Below, one piece after another: positions 44,428-54,380 of a stretch of 64,000 nucleotides of DNA. Where the stretch lies: positions 1 through 64,000 of the forward strand of contig JANSYO010000006.1 in NCBI GenBank assembly GCA_024742395.1, in the 5' to 3' direction. Position numbers and translations under genes: made by a program. This stretch comes from Cytophagales bacterium (lineage in GTDB: Bacteria > Bacteroidota > Bacteroidia > Cytophagales > Spirosomataceae). Below the pieces are notes generated by a model that saw only the letters and a list, made by a program, of their open reading frames with translations, searched no databases and was not told the DNA's origin. Each line of letters begins with the position of its first letter. Position 1 is the first letter of the stretch.

Positions 44428-46359
44428 ATGCTCGTAACTCCGGGGAAATTATTAGCTCAAGTTAACTCACCAGAAGATCTGAGAAGATTATCAAAGGACA
44501 GTTTACCACAGCTTTGTGACGAATTAAGACAATACATCATAGATACCGTTTCTATTAATGGTGGGCATTTTGGAGCCAGTCTTGGTGTAGTAGAACTTAC
44601 CACAGCTCTTCATTACGTTTTTAATACACCGGCAGATAGCCTAATCTGGGATGTGGGTCATCAGGCCTACGGTCACAAAATCTTAACCGAGAGACGCGAA
44701 CAATTTTACACCAACCGAGTTTATGGAGGGCTTTCCGGCTTTCCTAAACGTTCAGAAAGTAAATACGATGCCTTTGGCGTAGGTCACTCTTCTACTTCTA
44801 TCTCTGCTGCTCTCGGAATGGCCGTCGGTGCCAGACACAATAATGATAACCAGTCGCAACACATTGCAGTAATTGGTGATGGTGCCATGACTGCCGGCTT
44901 GGCTTTTGAAGGAATGAATCATGCAGGATCATTAAAAGATGCCAATTTGCTGATTATCCTTAATGACAATTGCATGTCTATTGACCCTAACGTAGGGGCA
45001 TTAAGAGAATATTTGACAGACATAACCACATCTAAGTCTTATAATAAAGTTAAGGATGAGGTGTGGAACCTGCTTGGCAAAATGAGCAGCTTTGGCAAAA
45101 ATGCCAGAGAAGTGGTTTCTAAAATTGAAACGTCCTTAAAAGGAGCTGTAACCGGAAACAGCAATTTCTTTGAGGCACTTAACCTACGATACTTTGGACC
45201 TATAGATGGTCATGATATTGATCACCTCGTACATGTTCTTGAAGATTTAAAGAATATTCCGGGGCCTAAAATTCTCCATTGTCTTACAAAAAAAGGCAAA
45301 GGATATGGCCCGGCTGAAAAAGATCAAACCAAATGGCACGCACCGGGACTTTTCGACAAGGTAACCGGCGAAATAAAGAAAAGTAACAATCCTAAACCTC
45401 AGCCACCTAAGTACCAGATCGTCTTTGGTGAAACCATAGTAGAACTGGCAGAACAGAATGAGAAAATTGTAGGGGTTACACCTGCCATGCCTTCAGGCTC
45501 CTCTTTAAATATTATGATGAAGGCTATGCCTGATAGAGCCTTTGATGTGGCAATTGCTGAGCAGCATGCTGTTACTTTTTCTGCCGGTATGGCCACAAAA
45601 GGTCTGACAGTTTTCTGCAATATCTATTCTACCTTTATGCAGAGAGCCTACGATCAGGTTATACATGACGTTTGTCTTCAAAAACTTCCGGTTATTTTCT
45701 GTCTGGACAGAGCAGGCTTTGCCGGAGCTGATGGCCCTACACATCATGGTGCCTATGATTTGGCCTTTATGAGATGTATCCCTAATATGATTGTCTCAGC
45801 TCCAATGAACGAAGAAGAGCTAAGAAATCTCATGTTTACGGCTCAGTCAGATGCCATTCAGCAAGGTACAGATGCCTTTACCATTCGTTACCCGCGTGGC
45901 AATGGTGTGATGATAGATTGGAAAACAGAATTTGAGCTTATTGAAATAGGCAAAGGCCGAAAACTTAAGGAAGGGAAAGATCTGGCTATATTGACCATTG
46001 GTCATGTAGGAAATTACGCCACTGAAGCTTGTGAAGAATTAGCAAAAGAAGGTGTAGACGCTGCTCACTATGACTTGCGTTTTGTAAAGCCACTAGACGA
46101 AGAAATGCTTCATGAGGTCTTCGGGTCTTTTGAGAAAATAATAACCGTAGAAGATGGTTGTCTGCAAGGTGGCATGGGTTCTGCCGTTCTGGAATTCATG
46201 GCGGAAAATGGTTATGCCTCTAAAGTAAAAAGACTGGGTATCCCTGACAGACTGGTAGAGCATGGCGAACAACTGGAGCTTCAAGCCGAGTGTGGTTTTG
46301 ATGTAGACGGTATAGTAGCGGCAGCTTTAGCAATGAGCACTGAGAAAATTACCGCTTAA
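44428..46359 (+). CDS. dxs: 1-deoxy-D-xylulose-5-phosphate synthase
   Basis: A 643-residue thiamine-diphosphate enzyme, full length. Landmarks: GGHFGASLGVVELTTALHYV, WDVGHQAYGHKILTERR, TPP motif GDGAMTAGLAFEGMNHAG through NDNCMSID, and the transketolase-type FCNIYSTFMQRAYDQVIHDV, RAGFAGADGPTHHGAYD. It condenses pyruvate and glyceraldehyde-3-phosphate, the first step of the non-mevalonate isoprenoid pathway. It needs TPP, linking it in function to the thiamine receptor in this window. The AAA ATPase gene follows by 5 bp. Confidence 0.98.
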   Translation: MLVTPGKLLAQVNSPEDLRRLSKDSLPQLCDELRQYIIDTVSINGGHFGASLGVVELTTALHYVFNTPADSLIWDVGHQAYGHKILTERREQFYTNRVYGGLSGFPKRSESKYDAFGVGHSSTSISAALGMAVGARHNNDNQSQHIAVIGDGAMTAGLAFEGMNHAGSLKDANLLIILNDNCMSIDPNVGALREYLTDITTSKSYNKVKDEVWNLLGKMSSFGKNAREVVSKIETSLKGAVTGNSNFFEALNLRYFGPIDGHDIDHLVHVLEDLKNIPGPKILHCLTKKGKGYGPAEKDQTKWHAPGLFDKVTGEIKKSNNPKPQPPKYQIVFGETIVELAEQNEKIVGVTPAMPSGSSLNIMMKAMPDRAFDVAIAEQHAVTFSAGMATKGLTVFCNIYSTFMQRAYDQVIHDVCLQKLPVIFCLDRAGFAGADGPTHHGAYDLAFMRCIPNMIVSAPMNEEELRNLMFTAQSDAIQQGTDAFTIRYPRGNGVMIDWKTEFELIEIGKGRKLKEGKDLAILTIGHVGNYATEACEELAKEGVDAAHYDLRFVKPLDEEMLHEVFGSFEKIITVEDGCLQGGMGSAVLEFMAENGYASKVKRLGIPDRLVEHGEQLELQAECGFDVDGIVAAALAMSTEKITA

Positions 46360-46364
46360 GAAAC

Positions 46365-47159
46365 ATGCCTCTTCTTTCTTCTGTAAGCCTCAGAAATTTG
46401 CCTGAAACAGAAGAGTTTCCTTTTACATTGCCTTTAATTAAGGAGCTTGAGCCCATAATTTTCAACAAAAACATCACCTTTTTTGTAGGTGAAAATGGTG
46501 CAGGCAAATCAACCATTTTAGAGGGTATAGCCACCAAACTTAATTTACCCCTTGCCGGTACGGCCAGCTCAGAGCTAGATCCTGCTTTAGAAAGTGCCAG
46601 AAGACTTGCCCAATACCTTAGCTTAAGACAAACTACTAAAACCACCCAGGGCTTCTTTACACGTGCAGAAGACTTCATAGGTTTTGTGAAAAGCATTCAA
46701 AGACAGATAGCCGAACTAAGCTTCGAAATAAAAGAAATTGAAGAAACATGGACTGGCGGGGATATTAATCTCGCTACCAAATACATTAAAGCAGAAAGGC
46801 AAGAGCTATTTAATCGTTACGGTAAGGACTTAGATGCCATGAGCCACGGGGAAGGTTTTCTGAAATTCTTCCTTTCCAGAATTACCGGAAAGGGCATTTA
46901 TTTAATAGATGAACCCGAAGCTGCTCTCTCACCTACCCGACAACTATCCTTAATTTCATTAATCAGATCAAAGGCAAAAGATGTAGACGCACAGTTTATC
47001 ATTGCCACCCACAGTCCCATCATTCTCTCTATCCCGGAAGCTGAAATTCTGGAATTCAAAGAGGGCAAAATCAATCCCATCTCCTATCACGAAACAGAAC
47101 ATTACCAAATCACCAAAGCCTTTCTGGATAATCCTGAGGTGTTTTTGAGGGAGTTGTAA
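46365..47159 (+). CDS. AAA/ABC-type ATPase (SMC-like family)
   Basis: A 264-residue soluble ATPase. Walker A VGENGAGKSTILEGIA, an ABC-like signature MSHGEGFLKFF, Walker B IYLIDEPEAALSP and a switch His in IATHSPIIL. This is the single-domain predicted ATPase class (COG3910-like), without the long coiled coil of SMC proteins. It starts 5 bp after dxs, probably one operon. Function unknown; relatives occur both as stand-alone housekeeping genes and in defence contexts, but no nuclease gene is near. Confidence 0.82.
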   Translation: MPLLSSVSLRNLPETEEFPFTLPLIKELEPIIFNKNITFFVGENGAGKSTILEGIATKLNLPLAGTASSELDPALESARRLAQYLSLRQTTKTTQGFFTRAEDFIGFVKSIQRQIAELSFEIKEIEETWTGGDINLATKYIKAERQELFNRYGKDLDAMSHGEGFLKFFLSRITGKGIYLIDEPEAALSPTRQLSLISLIRSKAKDVDAQFIIATHSPIILSIPEAEILEFKEGKINPISYHETEHYQITKAFLDNPEVFLREL

Positions 47160-47308
47160 TTAGGAAGAATCTTTATTCATTTAGGAAGGCCTTTTTAATT
47201 ACTAAGGCACTATTGCACTTTTATACTTTTCTGCTGCTAAATTCTGATTATCCCATTGAATAGTTGGCATATTAGCATAACTTCCAATATAATATACGTC
47301 AAAGATTT

Positions 47309-48598
47309 ATGAATTCCAGGAGATCATTCATCAGAAAGGCAGCAGCCTTAGGAACTACACCCATTCTTAGCTCCTTTATTAATCTATCAGAGCCCCGACT
47401 ACAGGAAATACGACAAGAAGCATTAAAAAAGTCACCGGAAGAACTAGCTGCCGATGAAGATTTCTGGGCTCAGATAAAGCAGTCGTACACGGTATCTCCG
47501 CAGATTATCAATCTTAATAATGGAGGTGTCAGTCCTTCCAGTAAACCAGTTCAGGAATCTCTTGAAAGACTAAATCATTATGCCAATGAGTGTCCCTCAT
47601 ACTACATGTGGGGTATAATGGATCAGGGAAGAGAACCCCTCCGAGAGAATATTGCTCAGTATGCAGGGGTTTCACCTGAAGAAATCGCCTTTAATCGCAA
47701 TACTACGGAGGCCTTGGATACCATTATTTTAGGAATGCCTCTTGAAAAAGGCGATGAGGTTATAGTATGTGAATATGACTATCCAAATATGCTGAATGCT
47801 TGGCAGCAAAGAGAAATGAGAGACGGAATTGTCCTGAAATGGATTGACCTTAAACTGCCTTCCGAGGATAAGGAAACGCTAATAAAACCATATCTTGAAG
47901 CTATTGGTCCAAAAACGAAGGTTATACACTTAACCCACATGATTAACTACAACGGACAAATACTGCCCATTAAAGAAATTGCTGAAGCGGCACACAAAAA
48001 GGGAATAGAAGTTGTGTGCGATGGAGCTCACACTTTTGCTCATATAGACTTTAAAATTCCTGAACTGGGCTGTGATTACTTTGGGACAAGTCTACATAAA
48101 TGGCTTGGAGCCCCCATTGGCTCCGGCTTGCTATGGATGAAAAAAGAGAAGATTGCAAATGTTTATCCTCTATTGCCAAATCCGGAGCCTAAAAGTGACA
48201 ACATCAGAAAATTTGAAAATCTGGGCACCAGATCATTCATGATAGAACAAGCTATTGGCGAAGCTCTAAATTTCCAATATGCCATGGGAAATAAAAGAAA
48301 AGAGGCCCGACTACGCTATTTAAGAAATTACTGGGCAGAAAACGCTAAGAAATTAAGCGGCAGAATAAGTATTCAGACACCCTTTAAGGATGATCTTTCC
48401 TGTGCATTAGCAGTAGTAGGAATAGATGGTTACAAAGGTGGAGAAATAGCCAAGACACTGTTTAGCAAATTTAAAGTCCACACTACCGGGAGGGTTAAAG
48501 TTGATATAAACGGAACTCGAGTTACCCCACATGTTTATACCAGCCTCAGAGACCTTGACCGACTACTAACCGGACTTGACTATATGCTAAAAATCTGA
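47309..48598 (+). CDS. Tat-type class V aminotransferase / cysteine desulfurase-like enzyme
   Basis: A 429-residue fold-type I PLP enzyme with an N-terminal Tat signal (SRRSFIRKAAALG). LNNGGVSPSS near the start and CDGAHTFAHID fit the isopenicillin-N-epimerase-like branch; the PLP Lys lies in GTSLHKWLGAPIGSG. Export in folded form with its cofactor explains Tat use. The substrate is unknown. Gene stands alone, 149 bp after the ATPase, and converges on yjdM. Confidence 0.88.
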   Translation: MNSRRSFIRKAAALGTTPILSSFINLSEPRLQEIRQEALKKSPEELAADEDFWAQIKQSYTVSPQIINLNNGGVSPSSKPVQESLERLNHYANECPSYYMWGIMDQGREPLRENIAQYAGVSPEEIAFNRNTTEALDTIILGMPLEKGDEVIVCEYDYPNMLNAWQQREMRDGIVLKWIDLKLPSEDKETLIKPYLEAIGPKTKVIHLTHMINYNGQILPIKEIAEAAHKKGIEVVCDGAHTFAHIDFKIPELGCDYFGTSLHKWLGAPIGSGLLWMKKEKIANVYPLLPNPEPKSDNIRKFENLGTRSFMIEQAIGEALNFQYAMGNKRKEARLRYLRNYWAENAKKLSGRISIQTPFKDDLSCALAVVGIDGYKGGEIAKTLFSKFKVHTTGRVKVDINGTRVTPHVYTSLRDLDRLLTGLDYMLKI

Positions 48599-48625
48599 GA
48601 TATACCCCTCTACCTCTGAAGGCAA

Positions 48626-48964
48626 TTAGGCCTTTCTTACAAATTCTGACTTTAAGCCCATTGTGCCAAAACCAGGTATTTTGCAATCAATATTATGATC
48701 GCCATCGGTAAGTCTGATGTTTTTAACCTTAGTCCCCGCTTTTACTGGTTTAGGAGCTCCCTTTACAGGAAGATCTTTAATAACTACCACGTCGTCCCCG
48801 TCTTGTAAGACATTGCCATTTGAATCCAATATTTGCGAAGCTAATTCTTCCTCTGTCATTTCAGTAGGATTCCATTCGTGAAAACATTCAGGACAGACTA
48901 ACAGACTGTCCATTGGGTAAGTGTATTCACTATTACATTTAGGACAAGGAGGAAATTCACTCAT
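48626..48964 (-). CDS. yjdM: YjdM/PhnA zinc-ribbon protein
   Basis: A 112-residue protein with a start at 48964 ([10 protein letters not shown]); the 10-residue upstream extension reads through the -7 region and is rejected. The N-terminal zinc ribbon has CPKC and CPEC; the C-terminal SH3-like part carries [15 protein letters not shown] and GLKSEFVRK. It is the family once annotated as alkylphosphonate-utilisation protein, but no phn genes are present and the function remains uncertain. Confidence 0.93.
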   Translation of the reverse strand: MSEFPPCPKCNSEYTYPMDSLLVCPECFHEWNPTEMTEEELASQILDSNGNVLQDGDDVVVIKDLPVKGAPKPVKAGTKVKNIRLTDGDHNIDCKIPGFGTMGLKSEFVRKA

Positions 48965-48991
48965 GAAGATTTTGACAGGTTTTTGTGGGCA

Positions 48992-48999
48992 CAAAGATA
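48992..48999 (-). promoter_or_regulatory. -7 box upstream of yjdM
   Basis: Minus-strand TATCTTTG, exact TAnnTTTG, 27 nt before the yjdM ATG. Confidence 0.5.
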
Positions 49000-49147
49000 A
49001 CCATTCTTTCCGCTATAATAACTGACAACATGCCTTTCAGGGGAAAATCTCCTATTGCAGTGGCTTTGATTAATATTATATTAAGTCAATCTCTTCTACA
49101 TTATTTTACTCACATCATATAGTATCTTCGCCGCAAATATTCCTAAA

Positions 49148-50728
49148 ATGAAATCAAACGTATTCATAGGTCTCTTGTTTTTCATCGCAATAGGCACTTC
49201 TGCTCAAACTCAATTTCTGATAAAACCCTATCTTCAGGATGCAGAGCCCCATTCAGTAAAGATCAAGTGGGAAACATCAGAAGGTGAAGAAAGTGTGGTA
49301 GAATGGGGACTTACACCCCAGTTTGGTCATTTGTCAAAAGGGTCTTCTTCAGAGGTCTATTATGGCGGAGGCATTATCCATGAAGTTAAACTACATTCAC
49401 TGAAGCGTTTTACCGTCTACTACTATAGAGTTAAAACAGGTACTTTATTCTCAGATACCTATCAATTCAAAACACCTCCATTCGCTGAAGACAGGGAGTC
49501 TTTTAGTCTTATTGCTATGAGTGATATGCAAAAGGATCACAACAACCCTGATAAATTCAGTGAGGTGGTGAACGAAGGTATCCTCAAATACATGACCGAG
49601 AAATTTGACGGCAAATTGCCAGACAATTTGGCAATGGTTCTTGTGCCGGGAGACCTGGTAGAGAACGGTCTGGAATACGGCCAATGGCAAAAGGACTTTT
49701 TCTCTCCGGGCGAAAAGCTCTTTTCTGAGGTTCCTGTGTATCCTGTTTTAGGAAATCATGAAAAAAACTCTACTTACTATTTCAAATATTTCAGTCTTCC
49801 AAGAAACGGATCACCTTCATTTAAAGAACATTGGTGGTATAAGGATTATGGAAATACACGAATCATTGGTCTCAACTCCAATGAAGGCTTCAGAGATGCT
49901 AAACAACAGTACAATTGGCTCAAACAAACCTTAAGAAATACCGCCCGAGACAAGTCCATAGACTTTGTTTTTGCAGAACTGCACCATCCATTTAAGTCTG
50001 AATTATGGATACCGGGAGAGGAGGAGTTTACCGGCCAAGTCATTAAGTTGCTGGAAGATTTCTCAGAAAAATCAGGGAAACCTAGTATACACTTTTTTGG
50101 CCATACCCATGGCTATTCCAGGGGTCAGTCTAAAGACCACAAACACCTGTGGATCAATGTTGCTTCAGCGGGTGGAGCACTAGATAATTGGGGAGAATTT
50201 GAAGGTAAAGATTATGATGAGTTTTCTGTCACTCAAGACGAATACGGTTTTGTTATGGTTCAGATAGATGCCAACGAAGAAGACCCAAAGTTTACAATCA
50301 AGAGAATTAGCAGAGGCAATGAAGAAAACCCTAAAGATAATGTACTGTCTGACAGTTTAACCATTTATAAACATGAACGAAAGCCTTTAAAACCTTCCGG
50401 ACTTTACCCAATAAATGAAACGGTCGAGATTTCAGGGACGGTTTTAAAGGCTAACGACTTCAATAGCACGTTCCCATCTGCAATGCATGCAGCTTCAAAC
50501 TGGCAAATAGATACAAACAAAGAATTTAGTTCACCCATTGTAGACAGTTGGAAACAGTCTGAGAATTGGTATTTCAATGAAAACCGCCAAAAGGACGATG
50601 ATTTAACAGATGAACCTACCGGAGGGCTACAGCCAAATACCACCTATTACTGGAGAGTACGATACAGAGACCAAAATTTAAACTGGAGCGACTGGTCTGA
50701 GGTACTTTCTTTTAAAACCGCAGAATAA
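49148..50728 (+). CDS. Secreted purple-acid-phosphatase-like metallophosphoesterase
   Basis: A 526-residue exoprotein with a Sec signal (ending TSAQ). An N-terminal FnIII-like purple-acid-phosphatase domain (PYLQDAEPHSVKIKW, about 22-110) is followed by the metallophosphoesterase core with AMSDMQKDH, VPGDLVENG, VLGNHEKN, LHHPF and FFGHTHGYSRG, all metal-binding motifs in order. A last FnIII domain (about 415-525) ends YWRVRYRDQNLNWSDWSEV. It likely hydrolyses phosphoesters outside the cell. No lipobox or sorting domain. Confidence 0.9.
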   Translation: MKSNVFIGLLFFIAIGTSAQTQFLIKPYLQDAEPHSVKIKWETSEGEESVVEWGLTPQFGHLSKGSSSEVYYGGGIIHEVKLHSLKRFTVYYYRVKTGTLFSDTYQFKTPPFAEDRESFSLIAMSDMQKDHNNPDKFSEVVNEGILKYMTEKFDGKLPDNLAMVLVPGDLVENGLEYGQWQKDFFSPGEKLFSEVPVYPVLGNHEKNSTYYFKYFSLPRNGSPSFKEHWWYKDYGNTRIIGLNSNEGFRDAKQQYNWLKQTLRNTARDKSIDFVFAELHHPFKSELWIPGEEEFTGQVIKLLEDFSEKSGKPSIHFFGHTHGYSRGQSKDHKHLWINVASAGGALDNWGEFEGKDYDEFSVTQDEYGFVMVQIDANEEDPKFTIKRISRGNEENPKDNVLSDSLTIYKHERKPLKPSGLYPINETVEISGTVLKANDFNSTFPSAMHAASNWQIDTNKEFSSPIVDSWKQSENWYFNENRQKDDDLTDEPTGGLQPNTTYYWRVRYRDQNLNWSDWSEVLSFKTAE

Positions 50729-50830
50729 GAATATCCGAAAAGATAGTTTCTGTAACTTCAGAAGGTTGGATAAAAGGTTGGTTTACTTTAATTTAGATTC
50801 AGGCTAATATTCTGTCAACTTTAGGAAACC

Positions 50831-53587
50831 ATGCAAAAAACAATCTTTACCACTCTGCTTCTTTTCATTACTTTCCTGTCTGGACACGCACAGTTACCAG
50901 ATAATTTGGTTCTTAATCTTGACTTTAATAATGACTTTCAGGATAGCCAAAATGCACATACAGTAACGGCTACAAACCTCACATTTGCTCAAGATCGGTT
51001 TGGCAATGCGGAGTCAGCAGTAAACTTTCCGGGCTGGTGTGGAGGTAACCCGGGTCATTTAAAAATTGACAATGCTCCATACTTACAATTCACTTCCGGC
51101 TTTACAGCTAATTTTTGGGCTTCTGTTGATTTATCACAAGGAATGGATCCGTCAACAGGCACATGCTCCGCAAATGGCCACCATATGCTTTTTGCCAAAG
51201 GTGGTGATGGCTTTGGCGGCTCACCAAACGGCATATACTTTAAATATACAAATCTGGGAGAACATGTAATGGGCACTTCTCCTGGCAGCTCAGATCTTTA
51301 TAACAGTGTTAATGTGCCAAATTCAGCAGATTGGCACATGTACACCTACACCGTAACACCCAGCGAATACCAATTTTACTTAGATGGCGTACTCGTTCAG
51401 TCTGCCAGTCATACATTAAACTTTAATGAATTAAATGCGGAAGACATTTATCTTGGCATTTTGGGGCCCAAATCAAGCCCTGCATTAGGAATAACAGATT
51501 GGTTTCCTCTGACTGGCCAACTTGATGACTTTCTTCTTTTTAATAAGCCCCTAAGCTCGTCAGAAATATCTTCTTTACTAACATTTACTAATTCTGCTCC
51601 TTCTATTTCCAGAATAGAACGTATCAATCAAGATGTTGTTCTTAGTGGTGGACGACGATACCTTTGGAGCAATACATTGCATGATTTCAGCGAAAATTTA
51701 ATTGTTTCTTCTTACAATCCTGGCTTAAATAATGCCCAGATGAATCCAAAAGTGTATCTAAGCAAGGTAGGCAAAGACTCTCTTTCACACTCTATTGAAG
51801 TTACTTATCAGAAAGCCAATCCTAGCTATTCACAAATTGATAATTTCCGGGTAGAAAAGCTTGACAATATTTATGTACTATTATTTGACTATCCTGCAAG
51901 TTATGATACCGACAGCCTACTTATTTTTGACAGCCAATTGACCTTTTTGAGCGGCCTTTCCTTGACAAACAAAAAAATCAGACAGTCTTTCGTATGGGAC
52001 AATAAGTTTGTCATTGTATCTGAAAGTACTTCTCCAGAACAGACTTTTGTTCAATTCTTTGACATGAACCTTAACTTTTTAAACGAGTCAATCATAAATC
52101 AAAAAATAACAAAAGTGGATTTTAACTCTGACGAGATAGTTTTGTCAAACAATGCCAGCTTCTTCGTCTACAATTCAACTTCCCTAAGTTTTGCAGAAAA
52201 TTCCATCGCCTCTGATAATCTTTTCCTCACAAAAGAAAACATCCTGCTTAGAACAGACACAAAAATCGTTTTAAAGAGCTTAAATAACTTAGCAAGTGCT
52301 ACAGAAGTAAATGTAAACTCTGATTCTCTTTATATAGATACAGATTCCTCTCATTTCTATATCTTACTGGGAAGCAGAATATCAAAATACGACAGCCAGT
52401 TTCAGCTTGTCACCTTTTTTGACCTACCCACTACTTATGACCAGGTGGGCTTTTCAGGTGGTCTGTTTATCTGCAAAAACAACTTGGGAATTAGTGAGGG
52501 GATAAAATATTTTATCTTCACAAATAATGGGACTCTAATTTCTGAGCAAAACAGCGATTACTTCGAAAATACAGACCTCAACTACGCACTATATAAATTA
52601 AATAGTGGCACCTATCTTTCAAAAATCGGAAATTCATTGACTCATTTCAGTGAATCTGGCTTGGTATACTGGACAAAAAACATTACAGGAAATGACATTT
52701 TTATCGAGCAAGATGACAGCTTCTGGATGCTCACAAAAGGAGGAAACAGAGAGAATCTTTTAGTTAAAATTAATAAAGACACCCAAAGGTGCAATTACCC
52801 ATCTTTAAATCCCTTTAGTGAAAGCTATTGCCCACCTTCAAACGAAATACTACACACCTTGGAGCCCAGATTCTCAGGAACTTTTAGTTCTTATAGCTAT
52901 GCCGCTCCCCCTCTTTCTTCACTTATCAAAAACTATCTGAATTTAGGAATATCTTTCGCCTGGAAAAAGGATGGTCAGGTCTATTCCAATGAATACTTTG
53001 GTGAATTTAGTGGCAATGGAAATTACTCTTTAGTCACCCTTCAGGGAGACTGTGCGGTAGAAAGCCCGCAAAAACCTATTGCCTATTCCAACAGTAAGAA
53101 TCCCGTCTCTCCTTCTCTTACTGCTAGTAAAGAGTTTATTTGTGATGGTGAGTCTGTAACGCTCACAGCCATTTGTGAGGGTGGAAGCTTTAATAGCTGG
53201 ATTGACGACCCCATGTATCAATTGTCATATGAAAGAAATGAGACATTAAGCAGCACTACCAGCTATTCTGCGTATTGCCGTACTGAATATTCAAGGCTGG
53301 ATGAAATTAGTTATGGAGGTCAAACCGTTAATAAGGCAATCTGTGTTTCAGATAACTCAAATGTCACAATTGAAGTACTTCAGCGATCAGCCACCTTAAA
53401 TTTAACTGAAGCTCTTTCAGAATCTAAAAACTATCACTCGGGTAAAATCATAAGTTCCCAAAAACTTTCGGGCCTAAATAGCCAGGTAAATTACCTTTCT
53501 GCAAAGTCCGTAAGTCTAATGCCTGGGTTTGAAGCCGGAAATAACATCCACTTTCTCAGTTCGATCTATACGGGCTGTCAAAACTAA
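50831..53587 (+). CDS. LamG exoprotein with conserved Cys C-terminal domain
   Basis: A 918-residue exoprotein with a Sec signal (ending GHAQ). Residues about 25-250 form a LamG/concanavalin domain (LVLNLDFNNDFQDSQN at the start, GQLDDFLLFNKPLSSSEI at the end). Residues about 265-640 look like repeated beta strands, possibly a propeller, unassigned. A Cys-containing Ig-like region (CDGESVTLTAICEGG) precedes the C-terminal domain shared with the genes at 17629 and 26487 (AKSVSLMPGFEAGNNIHF, GCQN). Expected to bind glycans at the surface. Confidence 0.78.
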   Translation: MQKTIFTTLLLFITFLSGHAQLPDNLVLNLDFNNDFQDSQNAHTVTATNLTFAQDRFGNAESAVNFPGWCGGNPGHLKIDNAPYLQFTSGFTANFWASVDLSQGMDPSTGTCSANGHHMLFAKGGDGFGGSPNGIYFKYTNLGEHVMGTSPGSSDLYNSVNVPNSADWHMYTYTVTPSEYQFYLDGVLVQSASHTLNFNELNAEDIYLGILGPKSSPALGITDWFPLTGQLDDFLLFNKPLSSSEISSLLTFTNSAPSISRIERINQDVVLSGGRRYLWSNTLHDFSENLIVSSYNPGLNNAQMNPKVYLSKVGKDSLSHSIEVTYQKANPSYSQIDNFRVEKLDNIYVLLFDYPASYDTDSLLIFDSQLTFLSGLSLTNKKIRQSFVWDNKFVIVSESTSPEQTFVQFFDMNLNFLNESIINQKITKVDFNSDEIVLSNNASFFVYNSTSLSFAENSIASDNLFLTKENILLRTDTKIVLKSLNNLASATEVNVNSDSLYIDTDSSHFYILLGSRISKYDSQFQLVTFFDLPTTYDQVGFSGGLFICKNNLGISEGIKYFIFTNNGTLISEQNSDYFENTDLNYALYKLNSGTYLSKIGNSLTHFSESGLVYWTKNITGNDIFIEQDDSFWMLTKGGNRENLLVKINKDTQRCNYPSLNPFSESYCPPSNEILHTLEPRFSGTFSSYSYAAPPLSSLIKNYLNLGISFAWKKDGQVYSNEYFGEFSGNGNYSLVTLQGDCAVESPQKPIAYSNSKNPVSPSLTASKEFICDGESVTLTAICEGGSFNSWIDDPMYQLSYERNETLSSTTSYSAYCRTEYSRLDEISYGGQTVNKAICVSDNSNVTIEVLQRSATLNLTEALSESKNYHSGKIISSQKLSGLNSQVNYLSAKSVSLMPGFEAGNNIHFLSSIYTGCQN

Positions 53588-53620
53588 GAATGTAGCTTTT
53601 CTTCTACAATTTTATTTCTT

Positions 53621-53656
53621 TTTGCATAAGGAACATAGTTTTAATCTTAGCCTTTG
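53621..53656 (+). promoter_or_regulatory. Possible promoter of the PorT-like gene
   Basis: TTTG at 53621-53624 and TAGCCTTTG at 53648-53656 (TA-N3-TTTG, one extra base). Spacer 23 bp. The TTG of the -7 element at 53654 is the falsely early start codon of the ORF. Confidence 0.35.
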
Positions 53657-53674
53657 TACAAAACACAAATTAAG

Positions 53675-54280
53675 ATGAAAAAGCTATTAACATTTACAGT
53701 CCTTAGTATATGCCTATTGGCATTTAGTCAAAAAACCTATGCTCAAGATACCTCATGGGGGCCAATGGCTGGCATAAACGGCTCAACCATCACGGGCGAT
53801 TTTCCACTAAACACATACAAGCCAGGGGTAACGCTTGGTGCGTTTTTAAATCACTCTACCAGAGAACGAACCGGGCTAAAAGTGGAGGCTCTTTACTCTC
53901 AAATGGGCACTAACTTTGACGGTTTTCAAGACAAAATTGAAATGCATTATTTCCAGGTACCTGTTTATGGTGTATGGTATTTAAATGACCGCGGAAATGA
54001 CTTTCGCCCGAAATTAATGATTGGGCCCTACATTGGAATACTCGTTAAAGGGTCAGGAAGTAATACCAGCGACAATACCTTTACAACTGAGAATTTCAAC
54101 TCCGTAGATTTTGGCGGAAAAGCCGCAGCCGGTTTCAATTGGAAAGTGAGCCCGAATATCTGGCTAAACTCTGAGTTATTTATCGGCTCCAGTTTTGCTA
54201 ATATTTACAAAACAGATATTGTTAACATTAAAAATCAGAACTTTGGTTTAAACATGGGTTTAAGCTTCCCTTTAAACTAA
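53675..54280 (+). CDS. PorT-like outer-membrane beta-barrel protein
   Basis: A 201-residue protein starting at ATG 53675 (MKKLLTFTV), with a Sec signal ending TYAQ. The mature chain is an eight-strand-type barrel of the PorT/OmpA-like superfamily: GPMAGINGSTITGDF, LKVEALYSQMGTNF, PVYGVWYLN, LMIGPYIGILVKG, and a terminal FGLNMGLSFPLN ending in the expected aromatic/hydrophobic strand. Function unknown. A terminator follows directly. Confidence 0.85.
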   Translation: MKKLLTFTVLSICLLAFSQKTYAQDTSWGPMAGINGSTITGDFPLNTYKPGVTLGAFLNHSTRERTGLKVEALYSQMGTNFDGFQDKIEMHYFQVPVYGVWYLNDRGNDFRPKLMIGPYIGILVKGSGSNTSDNTFTTENFNSVDFGGKAAAGFNWKVSPNIWLNSELFIGSSFANIYKTDIVNIKNQNFGLNMGLSFPLN

Positions 54281-54298
54281 GTATAAATAGATTAAGCT

Positions 54299-54333
54299 AA
54301 AAGCTCCTTTGAGTTCTTTCAAAGGAGCTTTTT
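54299..54333 (+). terminator. Intrinsic terminator after the PorT-like gene
   Basis: Perfect 14-bp stem AAAAGCTCCTTTGA / TCAAAGGAGCTTTT, 6-base loop, ending in five T. Confidence 0.9.
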
Positions 54334-54380
54334 CAGTTTTGAAGCATTTCTAAAGAGGTACAGAAAGAAGAATTTCAACC

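Noticed and set aside
46365-47159. Anti-phage defence system
   Set aside because: No nuclease, reverse transcriptase or other effector gene is adjacent.
53654-53674. TTG start for the PorT-like gene
   Set aside because: The ATG at 53675 opens a standard signal peptide, and the TTG belongs to a promoter-like box.
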